Source: Deltaproteobacteria bacterium (GTDB lineage: Bacteria > Bdellovibrionota > UBA1018 > UBA923). Taken from it: a stretch of 48,939 nt of DNA. The translations under genes and the position numbers were made by a program. Positions 18,700-25,509 of the stretch are shown here, piece by piece. Location: assembly GCA_016186905.1 (NCBI GenBank), contig JACPKS010000062.1, positions 1 to 48,939 on the forward strand, written 5' to 3'. Within the stretch, counting starts at the first letter, position 1. Each line of letters starts with the position of its first letter. A model generated the notes under the pieces. It searched no databases. It was not told the origin of the DNA and saw only the letters and a program-made list of their open reading frames with translations.

Positions 18700-19074
18700 T
18701 TTTCTCTAGTGACGGCTGCGTTCAAGAACTATCAGATTCAGTCCCTAGCGTCTATCGAGCTGCTTCGGATTTTTACGCCCACGTGATGGGAACGGTTCGC
18801 GGGGTCGACAAAAATCTACCGATCATCATCGTCGTCTTCGTTGGCGCCGGGCGGGACAGTGGGTGACCTGGACACCGCGGAAATTGTCCGAACGGTCGAG
18901 TCCGCTACAGCATGCGAACACTCTATGAGCTCGGCGCGGCAGGCGATCTGAAGGTCACGGAAAAGTTCGTGCAGGTCCTCAACGGCCGGCCGGAATCACG
19001 CGTCCGCGCCTCTAATTGCCGGAGGCAGTAGGAGAGCAAATGAATCTCCCGATGCATTTTTTGCTGATTCAGAT
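18700..19074. other. Intergenic, no gene seen
   Basis: No reading frame with a supported product. A short plus-strand frame (MRTLYELGAAGDLKV, from 18912) is too short to judge and has no family resemblance I recognise. Confidence 0.5.
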
Positions 19075-19581
19075 CTACTTCAGCGATTCAATTTTTTCGT
19101 GGAGTTGGCGGTACAGTCCAGGCATTTCAATAATGCCGTATTCGTCATAGAACATTCCGAGCACACCTTTTGTGTTCTTCAATTTCTCAAGAACTGCGCC
19201 AGAAAAATCCTTTGGTTCTACAGCCGTGCCCTTTAAGGCTTCTACCATATGAGCCCTCATATTATTATGCCACTCACGGCTTACACCCTTCTTTGAAGCG
19301 GCCTCCAGCGCTACGTAAGCATTCCAAACAGAATCAAAATACAACGCAAGGGCATCATCACTAACGGAACGTCCTGCCCTTATCCCTCGCAATGTTACAC
19401 GTACTTTAAAATCGCTAAGTGCCGAGACCGCGTTATTGGCTTCGCGCTCAAGAGCAGCCTGCGATTTAAAAAAATTTCCACACTTAATCCAGCTAAACGG
19501 GCCAGCGAGTACCGGCAAAGGGCTCATGAAGATCGCGGAGGAACAAAACACCGCGGCAATTAGACGTGCAACTGTACCCAT
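19075..19581 (-). CDS. Exported protein of unknown function
   Basis: A 168-residue protein with a signal peptide (hydrophobic residues 5-25, cleavage near VLAG). The mature part is helical, with a single early Cys (IKCGNFF) and no motif I recognise. It stands alone, divergent from the XRE/AbiEii pair, with a 384-bp AT-rich gap between. It could be a small periplasmic or surface protein; no function can be assigned. Confidence 0.6.
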   Translation of the reverse strand: MGTVARLIAAVFCSSAIFMSPLPVLAGPFSWIKCGNFFKSQAALEREANNAVSALSDFKVRVTLRGIRAGRSVSDDALALYFDSVWNAYVALEAASKKGVSREWHNNMRAHMVEALKGTAVEPKDFSGAVLEKLKNTKGVLGMFYDEYGIIEMPGLYRQLHEKIESLK

Positions 19582-19928
19582 GCTCTATGTATCGTCTATG
19601 TTGATATGAAACTTAAGAATGGGGCCCTTTTCTTTTCCAGAAAACGAGCGTTCGTTGGTAGATAACATAACAATATTACAGGTGATTTCTAATTATTTAT
19701 CTGATTATTTTAATCAGGATTCAGGATTTTTTTGCACGAGCGTTATGCGGGCTAAGGTATGGATTTTATTCGTCCTTTGAAGAACTTGCACCACTTGAAT
19801 GAATTCCGCACAGCAAGTGACTGATTCCACGATTGAAAAGGTGCGCAGTTGTCGGACGGCTTTTCGATTCTGGCAACTCAAACATCCAGGCCTGTCGATT
19901 GCTTTTTGAGTGAAAATGATTCTTATTC
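19582..19928. other. AT-rich intergenic region
   Basis: No gene seen. The base composition is much lower in GC than the neighbours and includes AT runs near 19665-19735, suggesting foreign DNA at the left edge of the second accessory patch. Confidence 0.5.
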
Positions 19929-19956
19929 TAGACATTTTATATGAAATGTATATAAT
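19929..19956 (+). promoter_or_regulatory. Promoter and operator of the XRE/AbiEii pair
   Basis: TAGACA (19929-19934) and a perfect TATAAT (19951-19956) are 16 bases apart. Between them lies the inverted repeat CATTT-TATATG-AAATG (933-948 in this thousand), a likely operator for the XRE protein. The predicted start point is only a few bases before the ATG at 19966, so the mRNA would have almost no leader. Confidence 0.6.
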
Positions 19957-19965
19957 GAGAAACAT

Positions 19966-20451
19966 ATGCCTTCTGCATCTCCCAAAATTGGGTCTGTTCT
20001 CAAGAAAACTTTGCGCGACCTCGGCCAGCGGTTGCGTGACCGTCGGAAGCGTTTGGGCGTGAGCGCTACTGCGACCGCGGAGGCTGCGGGAATGTCACGG
20101 GTAACGTTATATCGAATCGAGAGGGGCGAAGCTTCGGTCGCGATGGGCGCTTACCTCAGCGTGATATCCGCGCTCGGACTTAAGCTTGAGCTGGGTGATG
20201 CCGGTCTTCGTCACCGTCCTTCGGGGCGATCGTCTCCCAAGCCGCCTCAAAAAATCCGGCTGGTCGACTATCCGCAACTCAAACGCTTGGCGTGGCAACT
20301 GAAAGACACTAAAGAAATCAGCCCCGAGGAAGCGCTCGACCTTTACGAGCGCAACTGGCGGCACGTTGACCATACGGCGATGGATTCGCACGAGCACGAG
20401 CTCGTCGAGACGCTACTTGCCGCATTCGGGCGGGAGCGGTTGCTTGTTTGA
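19966..20451 (+). CDS. XRE-family regulator / antitoxin partner of AbiEii-type toxin
   Basis: A 161-residue protein with an N-terminal XRE helix-turn-helix (about 15-70: LGQRLRDRRKRLGVSATATAEAAGMSRVTLYRIERGE). A C-terminal domain with YPQLKRLAWQL...ISPEEALDLYERNWRHVD is typical of regulators that sit in front of AbiEii/AbiGii nucleotidyltransferase toxins. It is probably an autorepressor and antitoxin. Its stop lies inside the next gene (eight-base overlap). It is the first gene of the pair, next to the strong -10 box and operator. Confidence 0.75.
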   Translation: MPSASPKIGSVLKKTLRDLGQRLRDRRKRLGVSATATAEAAGMSRVTLYRIERGEASVAMGAYLSVISALGLKLELGDAGLRHRPSGRSSPKPPQKIRLVDYPQLKRLAWQLKDTKEISPEEALDLYERNWRHVDHTAMDSHEHELVETLLAAFGRERLLV

Positions 20452-21142
20452 GCGAGAGCACCATGTCCGCATAGCGGCGATTCTGCAGGCCCTTGACGCC
20501 GACACCCTCGCCGAGTACCGCTGCCTTTTCGGAGGAGGAACCGCTATCGTGTTGTCGCACGGTGAATTTCGAGAATCGATGGACATCGATTTTCTCGTTT
20601 CGGATCAGGCGGGCTACCGGGTACTGCGAGAGACGATGACGAGCGGACGAGGGATACAGGCGATCCTTCGTGCGGGATCGGAACTGACCCCGGTGAGGGA
20701 GATTCGCGCCGATCAATACGGAATTCGCACCATGCTTTCGGTGATGGGAGCGGAGATCAAATTCGAGATCGTCTTCGAGAGCCGGATAGCGTTGGATCCC
20801 CCCGGCCCCAAGGATCGCATTTGCGGAGTGGCTACCTTAACTCCCGTTGATATGGCCGCAAGCAAGCTTCTCGCCAACTCCGATCGCTGGGCCGATGACG
20901 CCGTATTCAGTCGCGACCTCATCGACCTTGCGATGATCGAGCCGACTCGGGAGGTACTGGCATTGGCAATCGGGAAGGCGACAACTGCTTACGGTAAAAG
21001 CATTGAACGCGATCTTGGCAGAGCCATACAACGGCTCAAGGAGCGGACCGGCCGATTGGACGAGTGCATGGCGTCCCTGAAAATGGACGGGGTGCCCAAG
21101 GCTCTCCTCTGGAAGCGAATTCGGAGCCTGAGGCATCAGTAA
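20444..21142 (+). CDS. Nucleotidyltransferase, AbiEii/AbiGii toxin family
   Basis: A 232-residue nucleotidyltransferase. The signature is visible near the start: FGGGTAIVLSHGEFRESMDIDFLV, with the GG, the helix, then the paired acidic residues D.D that bind metal. A conserved Lys in DMAASKLLANSDR and RDLIDLAMI follow, as in the AbiEii family. These enzymes act as toxins of type IV-like toxin-antitoxin and phage-abortive systems, modifying tRNA or other substrates. Start: TTG at 20444 with GGGAG seven bases before it; earlier in-frame codons overlap the XRE gene too far. It is coupled to the XRE gene, a standard arrangement. Confidence 0.8.
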   Translation: MFEREHHVRIAAILQALDADTLAEYRCLFGGGTAIVLSHGEFRESMDIDFLVSDQAGYRVLRETMTSGRGIQAILRAGSELTPVREIRADQYGIRTMLSVMGAEIKFEIVFESRIALDPPGPKDRICGVATLTPVDMAASKLLANSDRWADDAVFSRDLIDLAMIEPTREVLALAIGKATTAYGKSIERDLGRAIQRLKERTGRLDECMASLKMDGVPKALLWKRIRSLRHQ

Positions 21143-21160
21143 AACACCGCGCACATGAGT

Positions 21161-21344
21161 CTAGCCTGATGCCCGAACCCTGCCCGCCTGACCAAGCGGA
21201 AGTCGAGCAGCCGCGGAAATTCTTGCAGGAATCTCTGACCAGGAAGCTAGTGCTGCCAAATTCTTTGATGCCGAAGCCGAGAGTTCCGGGGCGCCCCTAG
21301 ATCCGCATCTGTGTCATACGATTTACGTACTGGTGAGAGGGGGG
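21161..21344 (+). repeat. About 185-bp direct repeat, copy 1
   Basis: This segment, starting CTAGCCTGATGCCCGAACC and ending GTACTGGTGAGAGGG, is repeated with scattered differences at 24571-24756 in the same orientation. It has no intact frame common to both copies, so it behaves as non-coding or as decayed coding DNA. The two copies bound a 3.4-kb block. Confidence 0.85.
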
Positions 21345-21363
21345 AGCGGGATCCCCGCCGCCG

Positions 21364-21720
21364 ATGAAAAGTTACAAGACGAATGAAAATCGCTATTTGA
21401 AAATTTGCAGCGAGGAGGCGCGACAACCCACTTTCAAGTCGGTCGAACCCTCGGTCTTCAGCGCCATTTCACATTGCCGCGATTTCACTACGCAAAAAAA
21501 GGTACATTTCAGCCAAGTTTTTGCGGGGCAAGATGTGGGACTTCGAGAAGACGAAGACGGAATTTGGCTCGTGAGTTTTATGGATTACGACTTAGGTTTT
21601 TTTGATCACGAGGGAATGCGGTTTGAGCCGATGCCCATATCCGGTCCAGTGGAAAATGCCGAGGAAAACCGAGGGTCGAGCTGGCACTTGATCCGAGATT
21701 CCGACGCAAAACCTGTTTGA
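21364..21720 (+). pseudogene. Probable transposase-tail remnant
   Basis: A 118-codon frame. Its middle part reads VHFSQVFAGQDVGLRE, then GIWLVSFMDYDLGFFD; this resembles the C-terminal end of an integrase-core (DDE) transposase of the IS481 type, which often ends (I/L)WLV.FM.YDLGYFD. There is no DDE catalytic core and no helix-turn-helix, so it would be only the tail. It starts 20 bases after the long repeat copy 1, supporting a mobile-element origin for that junction. A small intact unknown protein is the alternative. Confidence 0.4.
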
Positions 21721-21952
21721 GCTGGCGAATCAATAGATAAGGTTCACGGAGGTGTTTCATAGAACGTCTGATTTCGTTTTCAATGAAGCTCGGCTTGGTC
21801 CTATCCTATCGGCGGCGGGGCAGCTTCCCGCCGCTATACGCTATTTCGTGACGGAAGCGGACCGGGAGCTTCGAGGCGGGCTGGTGAGCCTGGGGCGTTT
21901 AACCGAGCCCTGGTGTCCGGTGACCATTTCGCGGACCACCGAAAACCACACC

Positions 21953-21982
21953 TTGACAGAGTACACCATAAAGGTGTACTAT
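21953..21982 (+). promoter_or_regulatory. Promoter with palindromic operator directly at the toxin start
   Basis: A consensus -35 TTGACA (21953-21958), 18 bases, then TACTAT (21977-21982). The perfect inverted repeat GTACACC-ATAAA-GGTGTAC (21961-21979) fills the spacer and overlaps the -10. The predicted start point falls on or next to the ATG at 21988, and no ribosome-binding site lies between, so the toxin mRNA would be leaderless. Confidence 0.7.
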
Positions 21983-21987
21983 AAGTC

Positions 21988-22278
21988 ATGATTCGGGCAG
22001 TCCGCCTGGGTGCGGAACTCAAGAAGCAAATCCGTAAACGGCAGCTGCCTGATTTCATCCTAGTCAAGCTCCAGGACTGGATCGAGGATGTCGAGGATCG
22101 CGGGCTCGAAGAGGTGAGAAAGATCCCCGGCTATCACGACGAGCCCTTGAGCGGCGATCTTATCGGACAGCGCTCGATACGGTTAGGGAAAGGCTGGCGG
22201 GCCTATTACCGAATTGGAAAAGACCACGTGGAATTCGTCTCCGTCGAAAGGATTGATAGACATGAGTACGGCAAATAA
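21988..22278 (+). CDS. RelE/ParE-fold toxin (HigB-like)
   Basis: A 96-residue basic toxin. The fold is recognisable from the middle strand pattern GQRSIRLGKGWRAYYRI, followed by FVSVERIDRHEYGK, as in HigB/RelE-type mRNA interferases that cut mRNA at the ribosome. Candidate catalytic residues are the Arg/Tyr set in RLGKGWRAYY and the terminal HEY. It is the first gene, with the antitoxin after it and overlapping by 17 bases, the order expected for HigBA. The promoter carries an operator that the HigA protein could bind. Confidence 0.85.
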   Translation: MIRAVRLGAELKKQIRKRQLPDFILVKLQDWIEDVEDRGLEEVRKIPGYHDEPLSGDLIGQRSIRLGKGWRAYYRIGKDHVEFVSVERIDRHEYGK

Positions 22279-22585
22279 CAGAAGGAAGAGCGCGGCGATT
22301 TCGCTCCTCGAGTCGGCGACCGGTGGGCCTGTCACATTGGGGCGACTCATCGAGGCGATCCGGAGTGGCGAGGAGATGACCCAGCCGGAATTCGCGAAGC
22401 GCCTGGGGATCTCCAAGTCACACCTGAATGATATCGAGAAGGGGCGAAAGACCGTCAGCCCCGAGCGCGCGGCCCGGTTTGCGCGGGCGCTTAGGTATTC
22501 GGAAAAGCGCTTCGTAAAACTTGCTTTACAGGGGCAGCTCGATCAATCCGGACTCAAGTTCCGGGTCGAGCTGGATGCGGCGTAA
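22262..22585 (+). CDS. XRE-family antitoxin (HigA-like)
   Basis: A 107-residue antitoxin. The helix-turn-helix lies at about residues 35-80: EEMTQPEFAKRLGISKSHLNDIEKGRKTVSPERAARFA. It should bind the toxin and the palindrome at 21961-21979 to repress its own operon. Start: the ATG at 22262 lies inside the toxin gene, so translation is coupled. A hairpin follows the stop by a few bases. The family match is clear; exact subfamily is not. Confidence 0.85.
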   Translation: MSTANNRRKSAAISLLESATGGPVTLGRLIEAIRSGEEMTQPEFAKRLGISKSHLNDIEKGRKTVSPERAARFARALRYSEKRFVKLALQGQLDQSGLKFRVELDAA

Positions 22586-22586
22586 A

Positions 22587-22631
22587 AAAGCCCCGATTAC
22601 TTGGAGGTAACCGAGGCTTTGATATTTTATC
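22587..22631 (+). terminator. Terminator hairpin after the HigBA-like pair
   Basis: AAAGCC pairs with GGCTTT, and the inner CGATTAC pairs with GTAACCG with one mismatch. A T-rich stretch (GATATTTTAT) follows, weaker than a standard U-tract. The preceding A run makes it potentially bidirectional and usable by the convergent gene at 22671-23102. Confidence 0.6.
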
Positions 22632-22670
22632 GCCCGCGTTTCCGCGCGTGTCCGGCTCCGAGAGCTAGGG

Positions 22671-23102
22671 TTATTTGCAACCTCCAGCTACCCACAAAGA
22701 ACTGCCGTTTGTGTCATAGGTTTCAATGGTCGTTCCCTTGAGCGTCACACCCGATTCTCGCGCCCATTCCGTACATAGATCGTCAATGTTTTGGACTGCG
22801 CCCGCAAGGTCGCTCAAGCTGATCCCGCCAACACTTCTATATTGGTAGGCAAGGCCAACGACGAGCTTCTTGATCTCACTATTTTCGGCACAAATCACTT
22901 GAGCACGATAATAGTTGCTATCGTGTGCCATTTTAATTACTCGACTCACCGCCATTTTCTTGCTCTGACAAAGTTCTGTGGCATTGGTCAATGCGCCAGG
23001 GAAATCTAATCCAGTTCCGACCACAAACTCAGTTGCTTGAGAATTCGCGGTAAACCCAAAAAGTGAAACTAAGGCAATAAGTCCCAAGAAAATCTGTTTC
23101 AT
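22671..23102 (-). CDS. Small exported protein of unknown function
   Basis: A 143-residue protein with a signal peptide (MKQIFLGLIALVSLFGFTANSQA). The mature part has Cys at three or four positions (ELCQSKK, VICAEN, DDLCTEW, terminal GGCK), enough for disulfides in the periplasm. Start: ATG 23102 with GAGG about nine bases upstream; a longer frame to 23153 is unlikely because the signal peptide begins here. No family recognised. It shares size and layout, but not obvious sequence, with the exported proteins at 23378, 23847 and 24182. Confidence 0.65.
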   Translation of the reverse strand: MKQIFLGLIALVSLFGFTANSQATEFVVGTGLDFPGALTNATELCQSKKMAVSRVIKMAHDSNYYRAQVICAENSEIKKLVVGLAYQYRSVGGISLSDLAGAVQNIDDLCTEWARESGVTLKGTTIETYDTNGSSLWVAGGCK

Positions 23103-23377
23103 AAGATACCTCACAATTTTAACCAATGGTTTTCGGGTCCAACCTGACCACAATTTCCTCAGTCAAATGTCCGAAGGTTGCAGCCTAAATCCAGGCCGAA
23201 TGACCGGTCAATTCCGCGCACAATATAAAACTTGACGCGTATAGTCAAGCGCGATATGAATGGCGCTCTCATAATCCTGAACTGCTGATCTTGGGTGTTG
23301 CGGGGACGGGCTTTTGAGCGAAGAAAATTCGAGCGTGTGCTGCGCGCTTAACTTTGGTTAAATGAAAGGAATAGAAA

Positions 23378-23677
23378 ATGAAAAAATCAATCTTCACATT
23401 GTTTTTTATTGTGACACTAACGTCCTCTGCATTTGCGGGCGACTGCCAATATGTCGCCCGAAAAGTTGGATCAGGAGCATCGACACATTCAAGCGTTACC
23501 TCCGTTAGCCTTAAAAAATGCATTAAAAATGCATCAGAAGAGTTAAGTGCCTCTGGCTATAACAAAACGGCGTTAAAGTTCACTGAAAGCGACGGAACTC
23601 TGACGGTCCTGGAAATAAAGAACTCAACTGCTGAAGCATTTGAGAATTTTTACAGACATGATGAGACTAACCCCTAG
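23378..23677 (+). CDS. Small exported protein of unknown function
   Basis: A 99-residue protein with a textbook signal peptide (MKKSIFTLFFIVTLTSSAFA, cleavage before GDC). The mature part is about 79 residues with two Cys (GDCQYV, KKCIKN), probably one disulfide. An AAAGGAA ribosome-binding site lies upstream. No family recognised. The DNA is AT-rich compared with the conserved neighbours. It is followed by two hairpins. Confidence 0.65.
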   Translation: MKKSIFTLFFIVTLTSSAFAGDCQYVARKVGSGASTHSSVTSVSLKKCIKNASEELSASGYNKTALKFTESDGTLTVLEIKNSTAEAFENFYRHDETNP

Positions 23678-23751
23678 ATTTCAATGAACCCAGCGCACGG
23701 AAAAGCTGACGTTTTTTGAACGGAAGCGGAAAACGAGACAAGTAAAAATTC

Positions 23752-23822
23752 GACCGAAACTGTTTGGAATACGGTTTCGGTCATTAAAACGAAAGATTCC
23801 GAGCGAAGTTCGCAACGGAATC
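23752..23822 (+). terminator. Two tandem hairpins between small exported-protein genes
   Basis: The first is a 12-bp stem (752-763 with 771-782 in this thousand, one G-U) with a 7-base loop. The second pairs GATTCCG (23795-23801) with CGGAATC (23816-23822) around an inner GCGAA/TTCGC stem. Neither ends in a clear T run, so they may be RNA-stabilising or processing elements rather than strict terminators. Confidence 0.5.
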
Positions 23823-23846
23823 ATTAGCTAAAAATCTGGAGATAAC

Positions 23847-24086
23847 ATGAAATCATTTTTTACAACATTAATCCTTCTTTCTTCACTTAGTGCTTTAGCG
23901 GATGAAGCAATCTGCAGAGAAGCTATTGAACAAGTGTCAATCACTTCGAGTCTTCTTAGAGAGTATGAACTTAAGGAATCGATTAGCCCTGAAATGGAAG
24001 AGAATAGAGTTAGAATTGTAGGAGTTCTTAAAAGTCGGCTTCCAGTAGAGATGGATGCAGCTGTAAGCGTATGCCGTGAAAAATAA
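23847..24086 (+). CDS. Very small exported protein of unknown function
   Basis: A 79-residue protein, signal peptide MKSFFTTLILLSSLSALA, leaving a mature part of about 60 residues. It has two Cys (AICREA, VSVCREK) that could form one disulfide joining the ends of a helical hairpin. TGGAG lies six bases before the ATG. A GCGCAA/TTGCGC hairpin follows the stop by about 20 bases. No family recognised. Confidence 0.6.
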   Translation: MKSFFTTLILLSSLSALADEAICREAIEQVSITSSLLREYELKESISPEMEENRVRIVGVLKSRLPVEMDAAVSVCREK

Positions 24087-24181
24087 AATACTGATTTTCC
24101 GCGCAACGATTGCGCGCTTAAGTGAAGAATTCCGGCGCGAGCCAAGGATCAAAGAGATTTGGTTAGGAATTGGAGAATTCT

Positions 24182-24574
24182 ATGAAGAAGTATTTAGCTG
24201 CTATTTGCTTGCTGGGAAGTATATCGGCGCACGCATCAACTGAAGCGTCGCTTGATTACTCCTGCGAATTAAGCGGTCAGGTCCGTAATGGAACCGTCAG
24301 CATCGATGATCAATTCGTAAATGGCGAAGCAAGTTGCATGTACATCAGTGGCAAAGATCTTTGCTTTCGATTCGAGCGCCACGTGAGAATTAAGGCTGTT
24401 TATCTTGCACTCAGGCACGGAGATCAGCTCCGAGCAGGGCTGGACGACAACTTCATTCAGCTCGGAAATATTCCGCCAGCCGAAGGTGCTGTCGAAGAAA
24501 TCGACGTGAAAATCGGATTTCTTAAAACCCGAACCTTGAAATGCACTTTTTCAAACGTGCACTGGAATCCCTAG
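24182..24574 (+). CDS. Small exported protein of unknown function
   Basis: A 130-residue protein with a signal peptide (MKKYLAAICLLGSISAHA). The mature domain looks beta-rich, with four Cys (YSCELS, EASCMY, DLCFRF, LKCTFS) for likely disulfides. Start: ATG 24182 with GGAG seven bases upstream; an in-frame ATG at 24170 would add four residues. Its stop codon lies inside the first bases of the long direct repeat copy 2, so the repeat begins exactly at the end of this gene. Confidence 0.6.
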   Translation: MKKYLAAICLLGSISAHASTEASLDYSCELSGQVRNGTVSIDDQFVNGEASCMYISGKDLCFRFERHVRIKAVYLALRHGDQLRAGLDDNFIQLGNIPPAEGAVEEIDVKIGFLKTRTLKCTFSNVHWNP

Positions 24575-24756
24575 CCTGATGCCCGAACCATGCTCGCATG
24601 ACCAGGCGCAAGTCGAGCAGCCGCCGAAAATCTTGCAGGAATCTCTGACTGGGAAAGGCCAGTGCTGCCAAGTTCTTTGATGCCGAAGTTGAGAGCTCCG
24701 GGGCACCCGTGGATCCGCGCTACTGTCATACGATTCATGTACTGGTGAGAGGGAGG
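24571..24756 (+). repeat. About 185-bp direct repeat, copy 2
   Basis: Same orientation as 21161-21344, roughly 85-90% alike by eye with small indels. It begins at the stop codon of the preceding gene. No terminal inverted repeats or target duplications are obvious at its ends. Confidence 0.85.
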
Positions 24757-24876
24757 TGCGCGCTCTTAAGCCGCCCTTGGAGCCGAGTAACGCCAGAACC
24801 TGCTCAGACTACTCTGATCTCGGCCCTTGTCTTGGTGTTCGTCTTGGTTTTGGATTTGGTTTTTAGATTTCAATTT

Positions 24877-24997
24877 CCGCCACCCCGCTGGATTTGACTT
24901 TTCCCTGACCCGCTGTTGACCCCTTGCCACCATCGTTGGGGGCGAGGGGTCAACAGCGATTAAGGGCTGGGTGTTATTGAGTCCAGCGGGGTGGCGG
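24877..24997. repeat. Nested inverted repeat (121 bp)
   Basis: Outer arms are a perfect 16-bp inverted repeat (CCGCCACCCCGCTGGA at 24877-24892, complement at 24982-24997). Inside is an 18-bp inverted repeat with one G-U (CGCTGTTGACCCCTTGCC at 24911-24928, complement at 24941-24958) with a 12-base loop. The DNA or its RNA could fold into one long cruciform or hairpin. No T run follows either arm. Confidence 0.85.
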
Positions 24998-25050
24998 CCT
25001 TTCAATTCAACGGCTTATCGCTGCTTTTGCGTATTTCTGAAAAATGGATT

Positions 25051-25071
25051 CCAGGCAACAGTGTTGCCTGG
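25051..25071. repeat. Perfect 21-bp palindrome upstream of the recombinase operon
   Basis: CCAGGCAACA-G-TGTTGCCTGG: 10-bp arms around a single G, about 180 bases before the small gene that precedes the serine recombinase. This could be an operator, or a short stable hairpin in the leader. Confidence 0.6.
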
Positions 25072-25248
25072 CGTGTTTGGGGCTCCGGCTTACGTCCCGC
25101 CGTTACCGCTGAAAAGAAAACGTACTATTCAAACCTGCAAAATTCGCGCGGAGCTGATCCCGTCGGAGATTTTCAAGCGTCGTAAAATAGATTCCGTTCT
25201 GCTGATCCGAGAACGGGGAGCGCAGCAAAATCTAGGCACAAGGAGAAG

Positions 25249-25509
25249 ATGAGAAATGACAAATTACCTAACGGAGTAAAACCTATGGCCAAGTGGATAT
25301 TGGAAACGAGACTGGAGCTTGTTCCGGTCCCCATCGACCCAAGACACTTTAAGCAACTCGTTGCTGAAATCGGCGAACTTCTGTATGACTATTTCTGCCA
25401 GCTCGATCAGAGGAAGTTTACCCAGGCTCATTCCACTAAAACCGGGAATTCCCAAGTCCAAACCCGCGACACGCTTGCGGCAAAACGGATGGAGGATTCC
25501 CATGAGTAA
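25249..25509 (+). CDS. Small protein upstream of and overlapping the serine recombinase
   Basis: An 86-residue protein with the pattern MAKWILETRLELVPVP early on and a Gln/Asp-rich helical centre. I recall similar small frames in front of serine recombinases, but no function is known to me. The stop overlaps the recombinase start by eight bases, so it is probably co-translated. Start is uncertain: 25249 (AAGGAG close by) or ATG 25285 with GGAG seven bases upstream. Confidence 0.5.
   Translation: MRNDKLPNGVKPMAKWILETRLELVPVPIDPRHFKQLVAEIGELLYDYFCQLDQRKFTQAHSTKTGNSQVQTRDTLAAKRMEDSHE

Noticed and set aside
21305..21344. Group II intron domain V/VI in the 185-bp repeat (CATACG...GTACTGG...GAGAGGG)
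   Set aside because: The resemblance is only to a few short words; the conserved AGC triad and a matching domain V hairpin are not present and there is no reverse transcriptase.
21161..24756. Integron-type cassette array with attC sites
   Set aside because: No GTTRRRY/RYYYAAC core pairs are visible in the 185-bp repeats and no IntI-type integrase is present; the repeat remains unexplained.
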